Positions 1-9,313 of a stretch of DNA of 64,000 nt are shown here, piece after piece (the stretch's first letter is position 1; each line of letters begins with the position of its first letter). The notes under the pieces are model-generated. The model had not been told where the DNA came from. It saw only the letters and a program-made list of their open reading frames with translations, and did no database searches. The position numbers and the translations under genes are program-made. Source of the DNA: Parageobacillus sp. KH3-4 (GTDB taxonomy: Bacteria > Bacillota > Bacilli > Bacillales > Anoxybacillaceae); assembly GCF_022846435.1 (NCBI RefSeq), contig NZ_AP025627.1, positions 2,018,001 through 2,082,000 on the forward strand, in the 5' to 3' direction.

Positions 1-1813
1 TGCTAAGGGCCATATAGCTCCAGACATCGGGCTGGTCGGGATCGAGCTGAAGAGAAGCCCGGAAATGGCGGCTTGCTTCTTCGTACCGGCTTTCGTAAAA
101 CGCGACCCGTCCTCGCAAATAGTGATACAGTGGACTGCTGGCTTTTCCTTTCACCCGCGCCAGCACCGCTTCGGCTCGTTCGATTTCTTTCCCGTACACG
201 TACGCTTTCGCCGCCGCAAGCAGTAAATCATTAATATCGCCGTATTTAGCAAGCACCCGCTCGGTATAATCGAGAAGCAGCTCTTTCGCTTCTTCTGTGC
301 CAAAATGCTTCACAACATACAGCCACGTGTATGGGATGTGTTCATGCTGGCGCAAAAACGCGAGAAACGGCGCAATATACGCTTGGTCATCTTCATCCAT
401 TTTTTCGGCGAAGGCATGAAGCTGGCGGAAATATTGATCTTCCGCTTCCGGCAGCAACACGGCAATCGCTTCTTTTTCCCGGGGAATCGCAGCAATCGAC
501 AAATAATGTGTTCCCGCATACCATCTTTCGACTTCGTCATAAGCAACCACAAACGGCTCGAGCATGTTTGGATCTTGCACGTAAAACGCCCCGAGGCGCT
601 CATCATAGCCAAACAATACTTGCACATGCGAAGATTGTTCGTAATCGACGCTTAGCAGCACGGGAATTCCGGCATCGATCAACCGTTTCCATCGCTCCAC
701 GGAACCGACGAAAAAGCGGCATAAAAAGCCGAGCGTTTCCAAATAATGTACGGTTGTCGACAATTTTGAACCGCGAACATCAAAAACATGCTGAGCCACT
801 TCATCTTGTGTGCGCTCCTTGCCCAACAGCCACAGCATCATTTCCAAACTCGCGGGCACACAATAATTGTGTTTTTGCACGACAGGCACAAGCGGCAAGA
901 TCACTTGCGGCAGGGAAGCGCGTTCGCTTGCGCGCACGTATGGCGTAGATGCCAATGATTTCTCTGTTCGAACAAGCGCCGCTAGTTTATCGAATTTGCC
1001 AAGCTTGTAATAGATTTGCGCACGCACATGGGCAAAATAGCGATGGTGGACATGAAACGGAGTGAGGCGGTCGACCTCCTCCATCGCTTCGAGCGCTGCT
1101 TCGTACTCATGCAAATCGCGTAGCCGGCGCGCTTTTTCCACATATAACGCCGGCACTTGCGGAAACCGTTTGATGCCACGCTCGACAACTTCTAGTGCTT
1201 TCCGCTGGCAGCCGTTTAGCGCGTACAAGTCGGCCAAAAGCAAATGGCACATATCGCCGCGCTCCGGCTCATCCAATCCTTTCTGCAATATTTCTTCCGC
1301 TCTGTCGCGGTCGCCCGCTTCCATATAAAAGTATCCCCATTTATCGTACATCGGAATCGTTTCGTATCGTTCTACTACGTCCATCCACTGCTGTGCCTCT
1401 GCGATCCTGTGCATTTCCAAAAAAGTGCGCACGAGTGTGAATGCAGCGCGCGCGATATGTTCCGGTTTTTCCTTTCCGTTTGCAATTGCTTCTTCCAAAC
1501 GCGGCCGTAGCGCTTCTTCGACATCCAGTGGCCGCCGTTCTTCGAGCCACTCATCACATACCCACGTCAGCGTCTGCAGCGTCGCAAAACGGCGGTGGGC
1601 GTAGCGCGCCAACAGCGCGCTATGGCGGTACATTAACGCATAATCAAACAAACGGATCAGATGATGAAACGAGTCCGCTGTTTGCCATGCCTGCAGCGGC
1701 ATTCTCCAGCACAACGGATGTTCCTTTGCTTTCTGAAGCATCGGCTTTATTTCCTCTAATGCTTCGATAATGCGTTTTTCTTTTATATAGGTTGCGATTC
1801 GTTCTATATCCAT
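1..1813 (-). CDS. TPR-repeat protein with C39-type cysteine peptidase domain (partial, 3' end outside window)
   Basis: The reading frame is open from an ATG at 1813 to the window edge, about 604 codons, so the C-terminus is missing. Residues 1-300 are helical with TPR-like spacing (for example around 160-290), and a second TPR block starts near residue 540. Between them, from about 305 to 440, lies a C39-like papain-fold domain. I see the Cys motif HNYCVPASLEMM (Cys318), a His in SSHVQVLFGYD (His396) and an Asp in YVQDP (Asp414), so the catalytic triad looks intact. No signal peptide or membrane segment is visible, so it is probably cytoplasmic. C39 domains usually sit on bacteriocin ABC exporters; here there is no ABC part. 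Substrate and role are unknown. Confidence is high for the domains and low for function. Confidence 0.85.
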   Translation of the reverse strand, partial: MDIERIATYIKEKRIIEALEEIKPMLQKAKEHPLCWRMPLQAWQTADSFHHLIRLFDYALMYRHSALLARYAHRRFATLQTLTWVCDEWLEERRPLDVEEALRPRLEEAIANGKEKPEHIARAAFTLVRTFLEMHRIAEAQQWMDVVERYETIPMYDKWGYFYMEAGDRDRAEEILQKGLDEPERGDMCHLLLADLYALNGCQRKALEVVERGIKRFPQVPALYVEKARRLRDLHEYEAALEAMEEVDRLTPFHVHHRYFAHVRAQIYYKLGKFDKLAALVRTEKSLASTPYVRASERASLPQVILPLVPVVQKHNYCVPASLEMMLWLLGKERTQDEVAQHVFDVRGSKLSTTVHYLETLGFLCRFFVGSVERWKRLIDAGIPVLLSVDYEQSSHVQVLFGYDERLGAFYVQDPNMLEPFVVAYDEVERWYAGTHYLSIAAIPREKEAIAVLLPEAEDQYFRQLHAFAEKMDEDDQAYIAPFLAFLRQHEHIPYTWLYVVKHFGTEEAKELLLDYTERVLAKYGDINDLLLAAAKAYVYGKEIERAEAVLARVKGKASSPLYHYLRGRVAFYESRYEEASRHFRASLQLDPDQPDVWSYMALS

Positions 1814-1960
1814 GTACAAAGCTCCTTTTCTACTATAACTGTACAAGGCATTCCAACAAACAATGCCAACTTTTTGTGATATTCCTAGTGTAAAATGAAC
1901 CGCAGAGAAGTGCTATAGTTTTTAAAGACACGACAGGAAATGAATCCTATCTTTCCTAGC

Positions 1961-2006
1961 AAAAGAGATTTGCCCGCGGATGATGGCGGGCAAATCTCTT
2001 TTTTGT
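1961..2006 (-). terminator. Rho-independent terminator after the lipase gene
   Basis: A perfect 16-bp stem (AAAGAGATTTGCCCGC with its complement, loop GGATGAT) lies 53 bases beyond the lipase stop codon. T runs flank both sides, so it may work in both directions. The plus-side run is the longer one, but the only gene that points into it is the minus-strand lipase gene. Confidence 0.8.
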
Positions 2007-2058
2007 TTGTATGCGCAGCAAAAATCGCAATGAGCGGAACAATGACGGGCCAAGCTTT

Positions 2059-2814
2059 TTATTTATTCGCATGCATGGCAAAAAAGCGCAGCGATAAATC
2101 GATAATCGTTTGTTGATCATAGTCCAGCGTCGCGACATGGTAGCTGTTTTTCAAAGATATGAGTTCTTTTTCCGCCGAGCTGATTTTCTGCAAAATCAGC
2201 CGTGAGTTATCCGGCGGGACGACATGGTCTTCTTCCGACACAAAAATAAGCGCTGGACATGTAATGCGGTGAAGGTTGTTTCTTACTTTCTCCATCAGTT
2301 TGACAATTTGTTGAAGTGAAGCGGTTGGCGTTTTTTCATACGCCAGCTCTTTCACTTCCGGATTTTTAATATCCGAGCCGATCGCGTCCAAGTAGCGCGG
2401 CAGCTCAGCACGATGAGCGGCGCCGTCGGCCATAACCGGTATGTCGATAGCTGCGTTGATCGGAACGATGCCTTGAATGTCAGGATAGGTCTCGGCCATA
2501 TACAATGCGAGCGTCCCGCCCATCGACAATCCTGTCACAAAAATAATGCCACACCGCTCTTTCAGCCATTGGTACCCCTCTTCCACGGAATGAATCCAAT
2601 CTTCGTATGTCGTCTGCTCCATATCTTCATAATGCGTTCCATGTCCTCTCAGACGCGGGCCGCAGACGGTATAGCCCGCCTTGGCGTATGCTTCGCCTAA
2701 CGGACGCATGCTTTGCGTCGTGCCGGTAAAACCGTGAGAAAGCAAAATGCCCGTGCGACTTCCTTCAAAATAAAACGGCTCCGCCCCTGGCAGTACAGGG
2801 TACCTCTCTTTCAT
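2059..2814 (-). CDS. monoacylglycerol lipase / carboxylesterase (alpha/beta hydrolase)
   Basis: This 251-residue cytoplasmic alpha/beta hydrolase has the oxyanion motif HGFTG near residue 28, the nucleophile elbow GLSMG with Ser97, an Asp at 196 (SEEDH) and a His at 226 (NSYHVATLDYD). Length and triad positions agree with bMGL, the thermostable monoacylglycerol lipase of Bacillus sp. H257, as I recall it; the Est30 carboxylesterase of Geobacillus stearothermophilus is a close relative. It should hydrolyse short- to medium-chain monoacylglycerols or esters. The ATG follows a GAGAGGAG ribosome-binding site. It runs in the same direction as the YdjM-type gene upstream, with a 77-base gap, and ends in a strong terminator. 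Confidence 0.93.
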   Translation of the reverse strand: MKERYPVLPGAEPFYFEGSRTGILLSHGFTGTTQSMRPLGEAYAKAGYTVCGPRLRGHGTHYEDMEQTTYEDWIHSVEEGYQWLKERCGIIFVTGLSMGGTLALYMAETYPDIQGIVPINAAIDIPVMADGAAHRAELPRYLDAIGSDIKNPEVKELAYEKTPTASLQQIVKLMEKVRNNLHRITCPALIFVSEEDHVVPPDNSRLILQKISSAEKELISLKNSYHVATLDYDQQTIIDLSLRFFAMHANK

Positions 2815-2891
2815 CTCCTCTCCCCCACTTCAGAAAATGCGCTTCCTTTTGTAATTTGTATTCGCCGCCGACAGGCTTTTTTCCTTTTTCC

Positions 2892-3398
2892 TCACCAAAA
2901 CAAAGCAAGCGAACGCCACCATTCAGAAAACAGCTGTTCTTTTGTACCGAGATAGATAAGCAAAACAAACGCCGCGTAAAACAACGCCTTTTCTACGATA
3001 TTGCCTGTACGATAAAGCGGAATTTTAAACCGCTTTGTAGTGAACGGCCAAAAGAGAGGCACACCTTGGACAGAAAAAAAGTCTTCGAGAATATGAAACA
3101 AATAGCCAAGCGCAAAGCCAGCCGCAAATAGCGAAGATGATTCCCACATTACGACAAGTGCGATGATTCCCCATACGAAAAGCGAATGGGTCATGCCGCG
3201 ATGGCCGAACGCTTCTTTTACTTTATTCGATACGCCAAATGAACGCCGCCCGACGTACGATGTCGGCTCGTCAATGTCCGGGAGCAAGCTGCCGACGACA
3301 ATTCCCGCCGTATAGCTTACTGTAAAAGAAAGCGATGTTTGTGCCGCTGCCGTTGCTCCTAATAGCAATGATGTAACAATATGACTATGATATCGCAA
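2892..3398 (-). CDS. YdjM/LexA-regulated-type membrane-bound metal-dependent hydrolase
   Basis: The protein is about 168 residues, with an N-terminal HSHIVTSLLLG segment, LLPDIDEPTS, HRGMTHS and GYLFHILEDFF, the His/Asp-rich pattern of the YdjM family of predicted membrane metal-dependent hydrolases. Three to four membrane segments are visible. The frame extends upstream to an ATG at 3413, but the ribosome-binding site AGGAGGT (3403-3409) lies inside that extension. It is properly spaced before a TTG at 3398, so I take TTG as the start. The substrate is unknown. The gene is divergent from narG, across a region of about 200 bases that carries the Fnr-dependent promoter. Confidence 0.82.
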   Translation of the reverse strand: MRYHSHIVTSLLLGATAAAQTSLSFTVSYTAGIVVGSLLPDIDEPTSYVGRRSFGVSNKVKEAFGHRGMTHSLFVWGIIALVVMWESSSLFAAGFALGYLFHILEDFFSVQGVPLFWPFTTKRFKIPLYRTGNIVEKALFYAAFVLLIYLGTKEQLFSEWWRSLALFW

Positions 3399-3520
3399 AG
3401 TGACCTCCTGCATATAAAAATTTTTCCTTTATTATAGCACATAAAAAGAATGTTTGTTCGTTTTTTATATGTTCATACTTTTTCGTCATCGTTTGACAGA
3501 TTTGTGACAACCGAGACAAA

Positions 3521-3570
3521 TGTGACAAAGTTCACATCTCTTTATTTCCATTATGGATATAGTAGATTAC
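3521..3570 (+). promoter_or_regulatory. Fnr box and class II promoter of narGHJI
   Basis: TGTGACAAAGTTCACA (3521-3536) is a perfect TGTGA-N6-TCACA Fnr/Crp palindrome. A -10 element TATAGT lies at 3558-3563, which puts the start of transcription near 3570 and the palindrome centre at -41.5, the class II activation geometry. There is no good -35, as expected for an activator-dependent promoter. A TTTGTGACAA motif just upstream (3501-3510) could be a ResD or second half site. The narG ribosome-binding site GAAGGAGTG follows at 3581-3589. Confidence 0.9.
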
Positions 3571-3596
3571 ACAAATTGTTGAAGGAGTGAAACAAA

Positions 3597-6500
3597 ATGA
3601 AACGAAAACGATCTCCATTATTGAACCGTTTCAAATATATAAAACCGATTGAACGGTACGCCAATGATCATAGTGAAGTGACGTATGGCGACCGCGATTG
3701 GGAAAATGCTTACCGCCGCCGCTGGCAGCACGATAAGGTCGTTCGTTCGACCCATGGAGTCAACTGCACTGGTTCGTGCAGCTGGAACATCTACGTCAAA
3801 GACGGCATTGTCACATGGGAAGGACAACAAATCGATTATCCATCAACCGGACCGGATATGCCGGATTTTGAACCGCGCGGCTGTCCCCGCGGCGCGAGTT
3901 TTTCATGGTACATTTACAGCCCGCTCCGCGTCAAATATCCATACGTGCGCGGCATCTTGATGGATATGTGGAGGGAAGCGTTAAAAAAACATAAAAACCC
4001 GCTTGACGCTTGGAAAAGCATCGTCGAAAATCCGGAAAAAGCAAAACAGTATAAACAAGCGCGCGGAAAAGGCGGATTTGTCCGCGTCAGCTGGGATGAA
4101 GCGTTAACGCTAGTCGCTGCTTCCTTATTATATACCGTTATCAAATACGGCCCTGACCGCAATGTCGGCTTTTCGCCAATTCCAGCAATGTCGATGGTCA
4201 GCCATGCGGCTGGTTCGCGCTTTATGCAGCTGATGGGCGGGCCGATGCTCAGCTTTTACGACTGGTATGCGGACTTGCCGCCGGCATCGCCGCAAATTTG
4301 GGGCGACCAGACCGACGTTCCCGAATCGAGCGATTGGTACAACTCCGGCTACATTATTACATGGGGTTCGAACGTGCCGCTCACCAGGACGCCGGACGCC
4401 CACTTTTTAGCAGAAGCCCGCTACCGTGGCACCAAAGTTGTTTCCGTCAGCCCGGATTATGCCGAATCGACGAAATTTGCCGACGATTGGCTCAGCGTCA
4501 AACAAGGAACGGACGGCGCACTCGCGATGGCGATGGGGCATGTCATTTTAAAAGAATATTACGTCGATCAGCAAGTTCCTTACTTCCAGCAATACGCAAA
4601 AACGTACACTGATTTCCCATTTGTCGTAATGTTGAAAAAAGACGGCGACAAATGGGTGGCCGGCCGCTTCTTGCATGCAAAAGATCTCGGCCGCAACGTC
4701 ACCAACGCCGAATGGAAACCGATCGTTTACGATGACAACACAAATTCGTTTGTGATCCCAAACGGAACGATCGGCTCACGCTGGGACGGTCAAGGAAAAT
4801 GGAATTTGCGCATGGTCGATGAAGAAACAGAAAAACCGATCGAACCGCGCCTATCGTTTTTAGGTATGGAAGACGAACTTGTCACAATTCATATTCCGTA
4901 CTTTACCGAAGAAGGAAGGAAAACGATCGAACGCGTTGTTCCGGCGAAAAAAGTGCAAATCGAAGATGGCGAAATATATGTCACGACCGTCTATGACCTC
5001 GTCCTCGCCAATTACGGGGTTGACCGCGGCATCGGCGGAAACGTTGCCCGAACATATGATGACCTCGTTCCATTTACGCCGGCATGGCAAGAAGCGATTA
5101 CGGGGGTGAAACGGGAGCTTGCCATTAAAATCGCGCGCGAGTTTGCGCAAAACGCGGTCGACACGAATGGGCGCTCGATGATTATCGTTGGCGCCGGCAT
5201 TAACCATTGGTTTAACTCCGATACGATTTACCGCGCCGTATTGAACCTCGTCTTGTTCGTCGGCGCACAAGGCGTCAATGGCGGCGGCTGGGCGCACTAC
5301 GTCGGGCAAGAAAAACTTCGTCCGGTGGAAGGATGGCAAACGATTATGACAGCGCGCGATTGGACAGCGCCGCCGAAATTGCAAAACGGTACATCGTTCT
5401 TCTACTTTGCGACCGATCAATGGCGCTATGAAGAAACGCCGGTCGATGAACTCGTATCACCGCTTGTGAAAAAAGCTCGCTATTCGCACTACGCGGATTA
5501 TAACGTGCTCGCTGCTCGGCTTGGCTGGCTTCCGTCTTATCCAACATTTAACAAAAACGGCATTGATCTTTACAAAGAAGCTATCGCCAATGGCGCAACA
5601 ACTCCAGAACAAATTGGAAATTACGTGGCCGAACAGCTCAAAACGAAACAATTGCAATTTGCAATTGAAGACCCGGACAACGAAGTCAACTTTCCAAGAA
5701 ACTTAATCGTCTGGCGCGCAAATTTAATTTCGAGCTCCGGCAAAGGCCATGAATATTTCTTAAAACACTTGCTTGGCACTACGCACGGTTTGCTAAACGA
5801 CGATAAAGACAGTCTGCGTCCGCAAGAAATCAAATGGCGGGACAAGGCGCCGGAAGGAAAACTGGACTTGTTAGTGAACCTTGATTTCCGCATGGCGGGA
5901 ACAGCGCTTTACTCTGATGTCGTTCTTCCGGCGGCGACATGGTATGAAAAACATGATTTAAACAGCACAGATATGCATCCGTTCATTCATCCGTTCAATC
6001 CGGCGATTTCTTCCCCTTGGGAAGCACGCTCGGACTGGGACATTTTCAAATCATTAGCAAAAGCTGTCTCCGATGTCGCCAAACAAATCGGCATGAAGCC
6101 GGTCAAAGAAGTCGTCGCCACCCCGCTTATGCACGATACAGCACAAGAACTGGCGCAGCCGTTCGGCAAAGTCCGTGACTGGAGCAAAGGCGAGTGCGAA
6201 CCGATTCCGGGAAAAACGATGCCAAACATTCACGTTGTTGAACGCGATTATACGCTTATTTACGAGAAAATGATCGCACTTGGACCGAATGTGGCCAAAC
6301 AGCCAATGGGCGCAAAAGGCATCGCTTGGTCAGCCAAAGACGAATACGAAAAATTGAAAAAGATGTTAGGAACGATCAAATGCGCGGCGACCGCTGCCGG
6401 CTGCCCGGACATCAGCGATGCGAAAAAAGTGGCGGAAGCGATTCTCACATTATCCTCGACGACGAACGGAAAAGTGGCGATGAAAGCGTGGAAAACGCTC

Positions 6501-7280
6501 GAGAAAAAGACAAATTTATCGCTTGTCGATTTGGCGAAAGAACGCGAAGAAGAATGTTTTACATTTGAACAAATTACAGCGCAGCCGAAAACGGTCATCA
6601 CCTCGCCGGCATTTAGCGGTTCAGAAAAAGGAGGACGGCGCTATTCTCCGTTTACAACGAATGTCGAGCGGCTCATTCCGTGGCGTACATTGACAGGGCG
6701 GCAGTCATTCTATCTCGACCATGAGCTCATGCACGAATTTGGCGAAGCGATGGCTACCTTTAAGCCGATATTGCAGCACCGCCCGTTCTCGAAAAAGCGT
6801 CCGGAAGCAAAAGGAAAGGAAATCGTTTTGAACTATTTAACGCCGCATAATAAATGGTCGATTCACAGCATGTATTTTGATGCGCTGCCAATGCTCACTC
6901 TTTTCCGCGGCGGCCCGACCGTCTGGATCAACAAAGATGATGCCGAAGAAGCCGGCATTCGCGATAACGACTGGATTGAATGTTTCAACCGCAACGGCGT
7001 CGTCGTTGCCCGCGCCGTTGTTTCCCACCGCTTGCCGCGCGGCATGGCGTTTATGCACCATGCCCAAGACCGGCACATTAACGTTCCGGGCACGAAACTG
7101 ACAAACAACCGCGGCGGCACGCACAACAGCCCGACGCGCATCCATGTGAAGCCGACACATATGATCGGCGGATACGCGCAATTAAGCTACGGCTTTAACT
7201 ATTACGGCCCAACAGGAAACCAACGCGACTTGTACGTCATTATCCGCAAATTAGAGGAGGTTGATTGGCTTGAAGATTAA
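3597..7280 (+). CDS. narG: respiratory nitrate reductase alpha subunit NarG
   Basis: At 1227 residues this is the usual length of NarG, the bis-MGD molybdenum subunit that reduces nitrate to nitrite with quinol-derived electrons on the cytoplasmic side. His53, Cys57 and Cys61 (HGVNCTGSC) begin the FS0 iron-sulfur site. The WYADLPPASPQ segment carries the Asp that ligates Mo in this family. The C-terminal TPHNKWSIHS and molybdopterin-dinucleotide-binding region are complete. The ATG follows GAAGGAGTG. It is first in narGHJI, and its stop codon lies inside the start of narH, so translation is probably coupled. No narK, fnr or arfM is adjacent, unlike Bacillus subtilis. Confidence 0.98.
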   Translation: MKRKRSPLLNRFKYIKPIERYANDHSEVTYGDRDWENAYRRRWQHDKVVRSTHGVNCTGSCSWNIYVKDGIVTWEGQQIDYPSTGPDMPDFEPRGCPRGASFSWYIYSPLRVKYPYVRGILMDMWREALKKHKNPLDAWKSIVENPEKAKQYKQARGKGGFVRVSWDEALTLVAASLLYTVIKYGPDRNVGFSPIPAMSMVSHAAGSRFMQLMGGPMLSFYDWYADLPPASPQIWGDQTDVPESSDWYNSGYIITWGSNVPLTRTPDAHFLAEARYRGTKVVSVSPDYAESTKFADDWLSVKQGTDGALAMAMGHVILKEYYVDQQVPYFQQYAKTYTDFPFVVMLKKDGDKWVAGRFLHAKDLGRNVTNAEWKPIVYDDNTNSFVIPNGTIGSRWDGQGKWNLRMVDEETEKPIEPRLSFLGMEDELVTIHIPYFTEEGRKTIERVVPAKKVQIEDGEIYVTTVYDLVLANYGVDRGIGGNVARTYDDLVPFTPAWQEAITGVKRELAIKIAREFAQNAVDTNGRSMIIVGAGINHWFNSDTIYRAVLNLVLFVGAQGVNGGGWAHYVGQEKLRPVEGWQTIMTARDWTAPPKLQNGTSFFYFATDQWRYEETPVDELVSPLVKKARYSHYADYNVLAARLGWLPSYPTFNKNGIDLYKEAIANGATTPEQIGNYVAEQLKTKQLQFAIEDPDNEVNFPRNLIVWRANLISSSGKGHEYFLKHLLGTTHGLLNDDKDSLRPQEIKWRDKAPEGKLDLLVNLDFRMAGTALYSDVVLPAATWYEKHDLNSTDMHPFIHPFNPAISSPWEARSDWDIFKSLAKAVSDVAKQIGMKPVKEVVATPLMHDTAQELAQPFGKVRDWSKGECEPIPGKTMPNIHVVERDYTLIYEKMIALGPNVAKQPMGAKGIAWSAKDEYEKLKKMLGTIKCAATAAGCPDISDAKKVAEAILTLSSTTNGKVAMKAWKTLEKKTNLSLVDLAKEREEECFTFEQITAQPKTVITSPAFSGSEKGGRRYSPFTTNVERLIPWRTLTGRQSFYLDHELMHEFGEAMATFKPILQHRPFSKKRPEAKGKEIVLNYLTPHNKWSIHSMYFDALPMLTLFRGGPTVWINKDDAEEAGIRDNDWIECFNRNGVVVARAVVSHRLPRGMAFMHHAQDRHINVPGTKLTNNRGGTHNSPTRIHVKPTHMIGGYAQLSYGFNYYGPTGNQRDLYVIIRKLEEVDWLED

Positions 7281-8742
7281 AGCGCAAGTCGGCATGGTCA
7301 TGAACTTGGATAAATGCATTGGTTGCCATACATGCAGCGTCACTTGCAAAAATACGTGGACAAACCGCCCCGGCGCAGAATATATGTACTTCAACAACGT
7401 GGAAACAAAGCCGGGAATCGGTTATCCGAAACAATGGGAAGACCAAGAAAAATATAAAGGCGGCTGGGAGCTTAAAAACGGCGAGCTCCAGCTCAAATCC
7501 GGCTCGAAAGCGATGCGCCTTGTTAACTTGTTTTACAACCCGTACCAGCCAACGATTGATGATTACTACGAACCGTGGAATTACGATTACGAAACATTGA
7601 CAAATAGCCCGCAAAAACGCCATCAGCCGGTCGCCCGCCCGAAATCAGCCATTACCGGCGAATTCATGGAACTGTCATGGGGACCGAACTGGGAAGACGA
7701 CCTCGCTGGCGCCCATATTACCGGTTTAAAAGACCCAAATGTTGTCAAAATGGAACAATCGATCCGGGCGGAGTTCGAAAACGTCTTTATGATGTATTTG
7801 CCGCGCATTTGCGAGCATTGCATCAATCCAGCGTGCGTCTCAAGCTGCCCGTCGGGGGCGATGTACAAACGCGACGAGGACGGCATCGTCCTCGTCGACC
7901 AAAACGCCTGCCGCGCTTGGCGATATTGCGTAACAAGCTGTCCGTATAAAAAGGTATATTTTAACTGGCAAACAAATAAAGCGGAAAAATGCACGCTCTG
8001 CTTCCCGCGCATTGAAGCGGGCATGCCGACGATTTGCGCGGAAACGTGCGTTGGCCGCATCCGCTATATCGGCGTCATGCTTTATGATGCTGACAAAGTG
8101 AAAGAAGCGGCAAGCGTGGAAGAGGAAAAAGCGCTGTACCACGCCCAGCTTGGCATTTTCCTCGACCCGCATGATCCGGAAGTGATCGCAAAAGCAAAAG
8201 AAGAAGGCATTCCAGATGAATGGATTGAAGCGGCACAGCGTTCGCCGATTTATAAAATGATTGTCGACTGGAAAATCGCGCTTCCGCTTCATCCAGAATA
8301 CCGGACATTGCCAATGGTATGGTACATTCCGCCACTAAGCCCGATCATGAATCTGTTTGAAGGAAAAGGAAGCAAAGCGAATGCGGAAGATATTTTCCCG
8401 GCGATTGATGAAATGCGCATCCCAATCGAATATTTGGCGAACTTGCTGACAGCCGGCGATGAGACCCATATCCGCATCACGTTGAAAAAAATGGCGGCGA
8501 TGCGCTCTTATATGCGCGCAAAGCAAACGAACAAGCAACCGGATATCCGCATGATTGAAGAACTCGGGTTAAGCGAGCAAGACATCGAAGACATGTATCG
8601 CTTGCTCGCGATCGCCAAATACCATGACCGTTTCGTCGTTCCTTCCTCCCACCGCGAAGAAGTTGCGGAATTATATGCGGAACAAGGAAGCTGCGGCTTG
8701 TCATTCGCCGGCGGCCCCGGCGCATGCGGCACGCTTTCTTAA
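7270..8742 (+). CDS. narH: respiratory nitrate reductase beta subunit NarH
   Basis: NarH carries electrons from NarI to NarG through three [4Fe-4S] clusters and one [3Fe-4S] cluster. The N-terminal CIGCHTCSVTC, the CEHCINPACVSSC group, and CRAWRYCVTSC followed by CTLC are all present. The Trp in CRAWRYC is normal: it replaces a Cys and marks the [3Fe-4S] centre. I chose the TTG at 7270, giving MKIKAQVGMVMN, because AGGAGG at 7255-7260 is 9 bases upstream. An earlier TTG at 7261 touches the ribosome-binding site. The gene overlaps narG by 11 bases and is about 490 residues long. Confidence 0.97.
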   Translation: MKIKAQVGMVMNLDKCIGCHTCSVTCKNTWTNRPGAEYMYFNNVETKPGIGYPKQWEDQEKYKGGWELKNGELQLKSGSKAMRLVNLFYNPYQPTIDDYYEPWNYDYETLTNSPQKRHQPVARPKSAITGEFMELSWGPNWEDDLAGAHITGLKDPNVVKMEQSIRAEFENVFMMYLPRICEHCINPACVSSCPSGAMYKRDEDGIVLVDQNACRAWRYCVTSCPYKKVYFNWQTNKAEKCTLCFPRIEAGMPTICAETCVGRIRYIGVMLYDADKVKEAASVEEEKALYHAQLGIFLDPHDPEVIAKAKEEGIPDEWIEAAQRSPIYKMIVDWKIALPLHPEYRTLPMVWYIPPLSPIMNLFEGKGSKANAEDIFPAIDEMRIPIEYLANLLTAGDETHIRITLKKMAAMRSYMRAKQTNKQPDIRMIEELGLSEQDIEDMYRLLAIAKYHDRFVVPSSHREEVAELYAEQGSCGLSFAGGPGACGTLS

Positions 8743-8761
8743 TGCGGGAGGGGATTGGACG

Positions 8762-9310
8762 ATGAATCGAGAACAAATGAAAGCAGTATTTTTATGTACA
8801 TCCTATTTATTATCATATCCCGATGATGAATGGGCAGACTTGTTGAACGATTGCCTGGAAATGATCAACACAGTACAAAATGAGACGATCAACGATAAAA
8901 TCACCACTTTTATCCATGAAATCCAGGCCGTCCCTGCCCGACAGCGCATGGAACAATATGTCGAAACGTTCGATTTCGGCAAAAAAACAAATTTGTACGT
9001 TACCTACATGAATACTGGTGAACAGCGTGAGCGGGGAATGGAACTTTTGCAGCTGAAACAGCGCTATAAAGCGGCTGGATTTGATACAACCGAGCAGGAA
9101 CTCCCAGATTATTTGCCGCTTATGCTTGAGTTTGCCGCCTATGCGGAACAACAATATGTTGTTCCGCTCTTTGAAACATATGCGGACAATATCGATGAAA
9201 TTCGAAAACATCTTGCTGCCAATGGAAGTCCTTACACCGCCATTTTCGACGCCATTTTTCTAGCACTCGAAGAACTCGGCGTAAAGCCAATTGCGAAAGG
9301 AAGTGTGTAA
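8762..9310 (+). CDS. narJ: nitrate reductase molybdenum-cofactor assembly chaperone NarJ
   Basis: A 182-residue helical protein of the TorD/NarJ family. It binds apo-NarG and is needed for molybdenum cofactor insertion, and it is not part of the final enzyme. The N-terminus has the family's LCTSYLLSYPDDEW pattern, and PDYLPLMLEFA in the middle is also typical. The ATG at 8762 follows GGGAGGGG. The frame is open further upstream inside narH, but that extension is not supported by a ribosome-binding site. It sits in the usual position between narH and narI. Confidence 0.95.
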   Translation: MNREQMKAVFLCTSYLLSYPDDEWADLLNDCLEMINTVQNETINDKITTFIHEIQAVPARQRMEQYVETFDFGKKTNLYVTYMNTGEQRERGMELLQLKQRYKAAGFDTTEQELPDYLPLMLEFAAYAEQQYVVPLFETYADNIDEIRKHLAANGSPYTAIFDAIFLALEELGVKPIAKGSV

Positions 9311-9313
9311 CCT

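Noticed and set aside
4860-5420. Long open frame (186 codons) on the minus strand inside narG
   Set aside because: It lies fully within a recognised gene, has no ribosome-binding site, and reflects codon bias of narG. The same holds for the other minus-strand frames across narGHJI.
7912-7935. Trp in place of Cys in a NarH iron-sulfur motif
   Set aside because: The CRAWRYC Trp is a normal feature of NarH and marks the [3Fe-4S] cluster, so it is not a damaged site.
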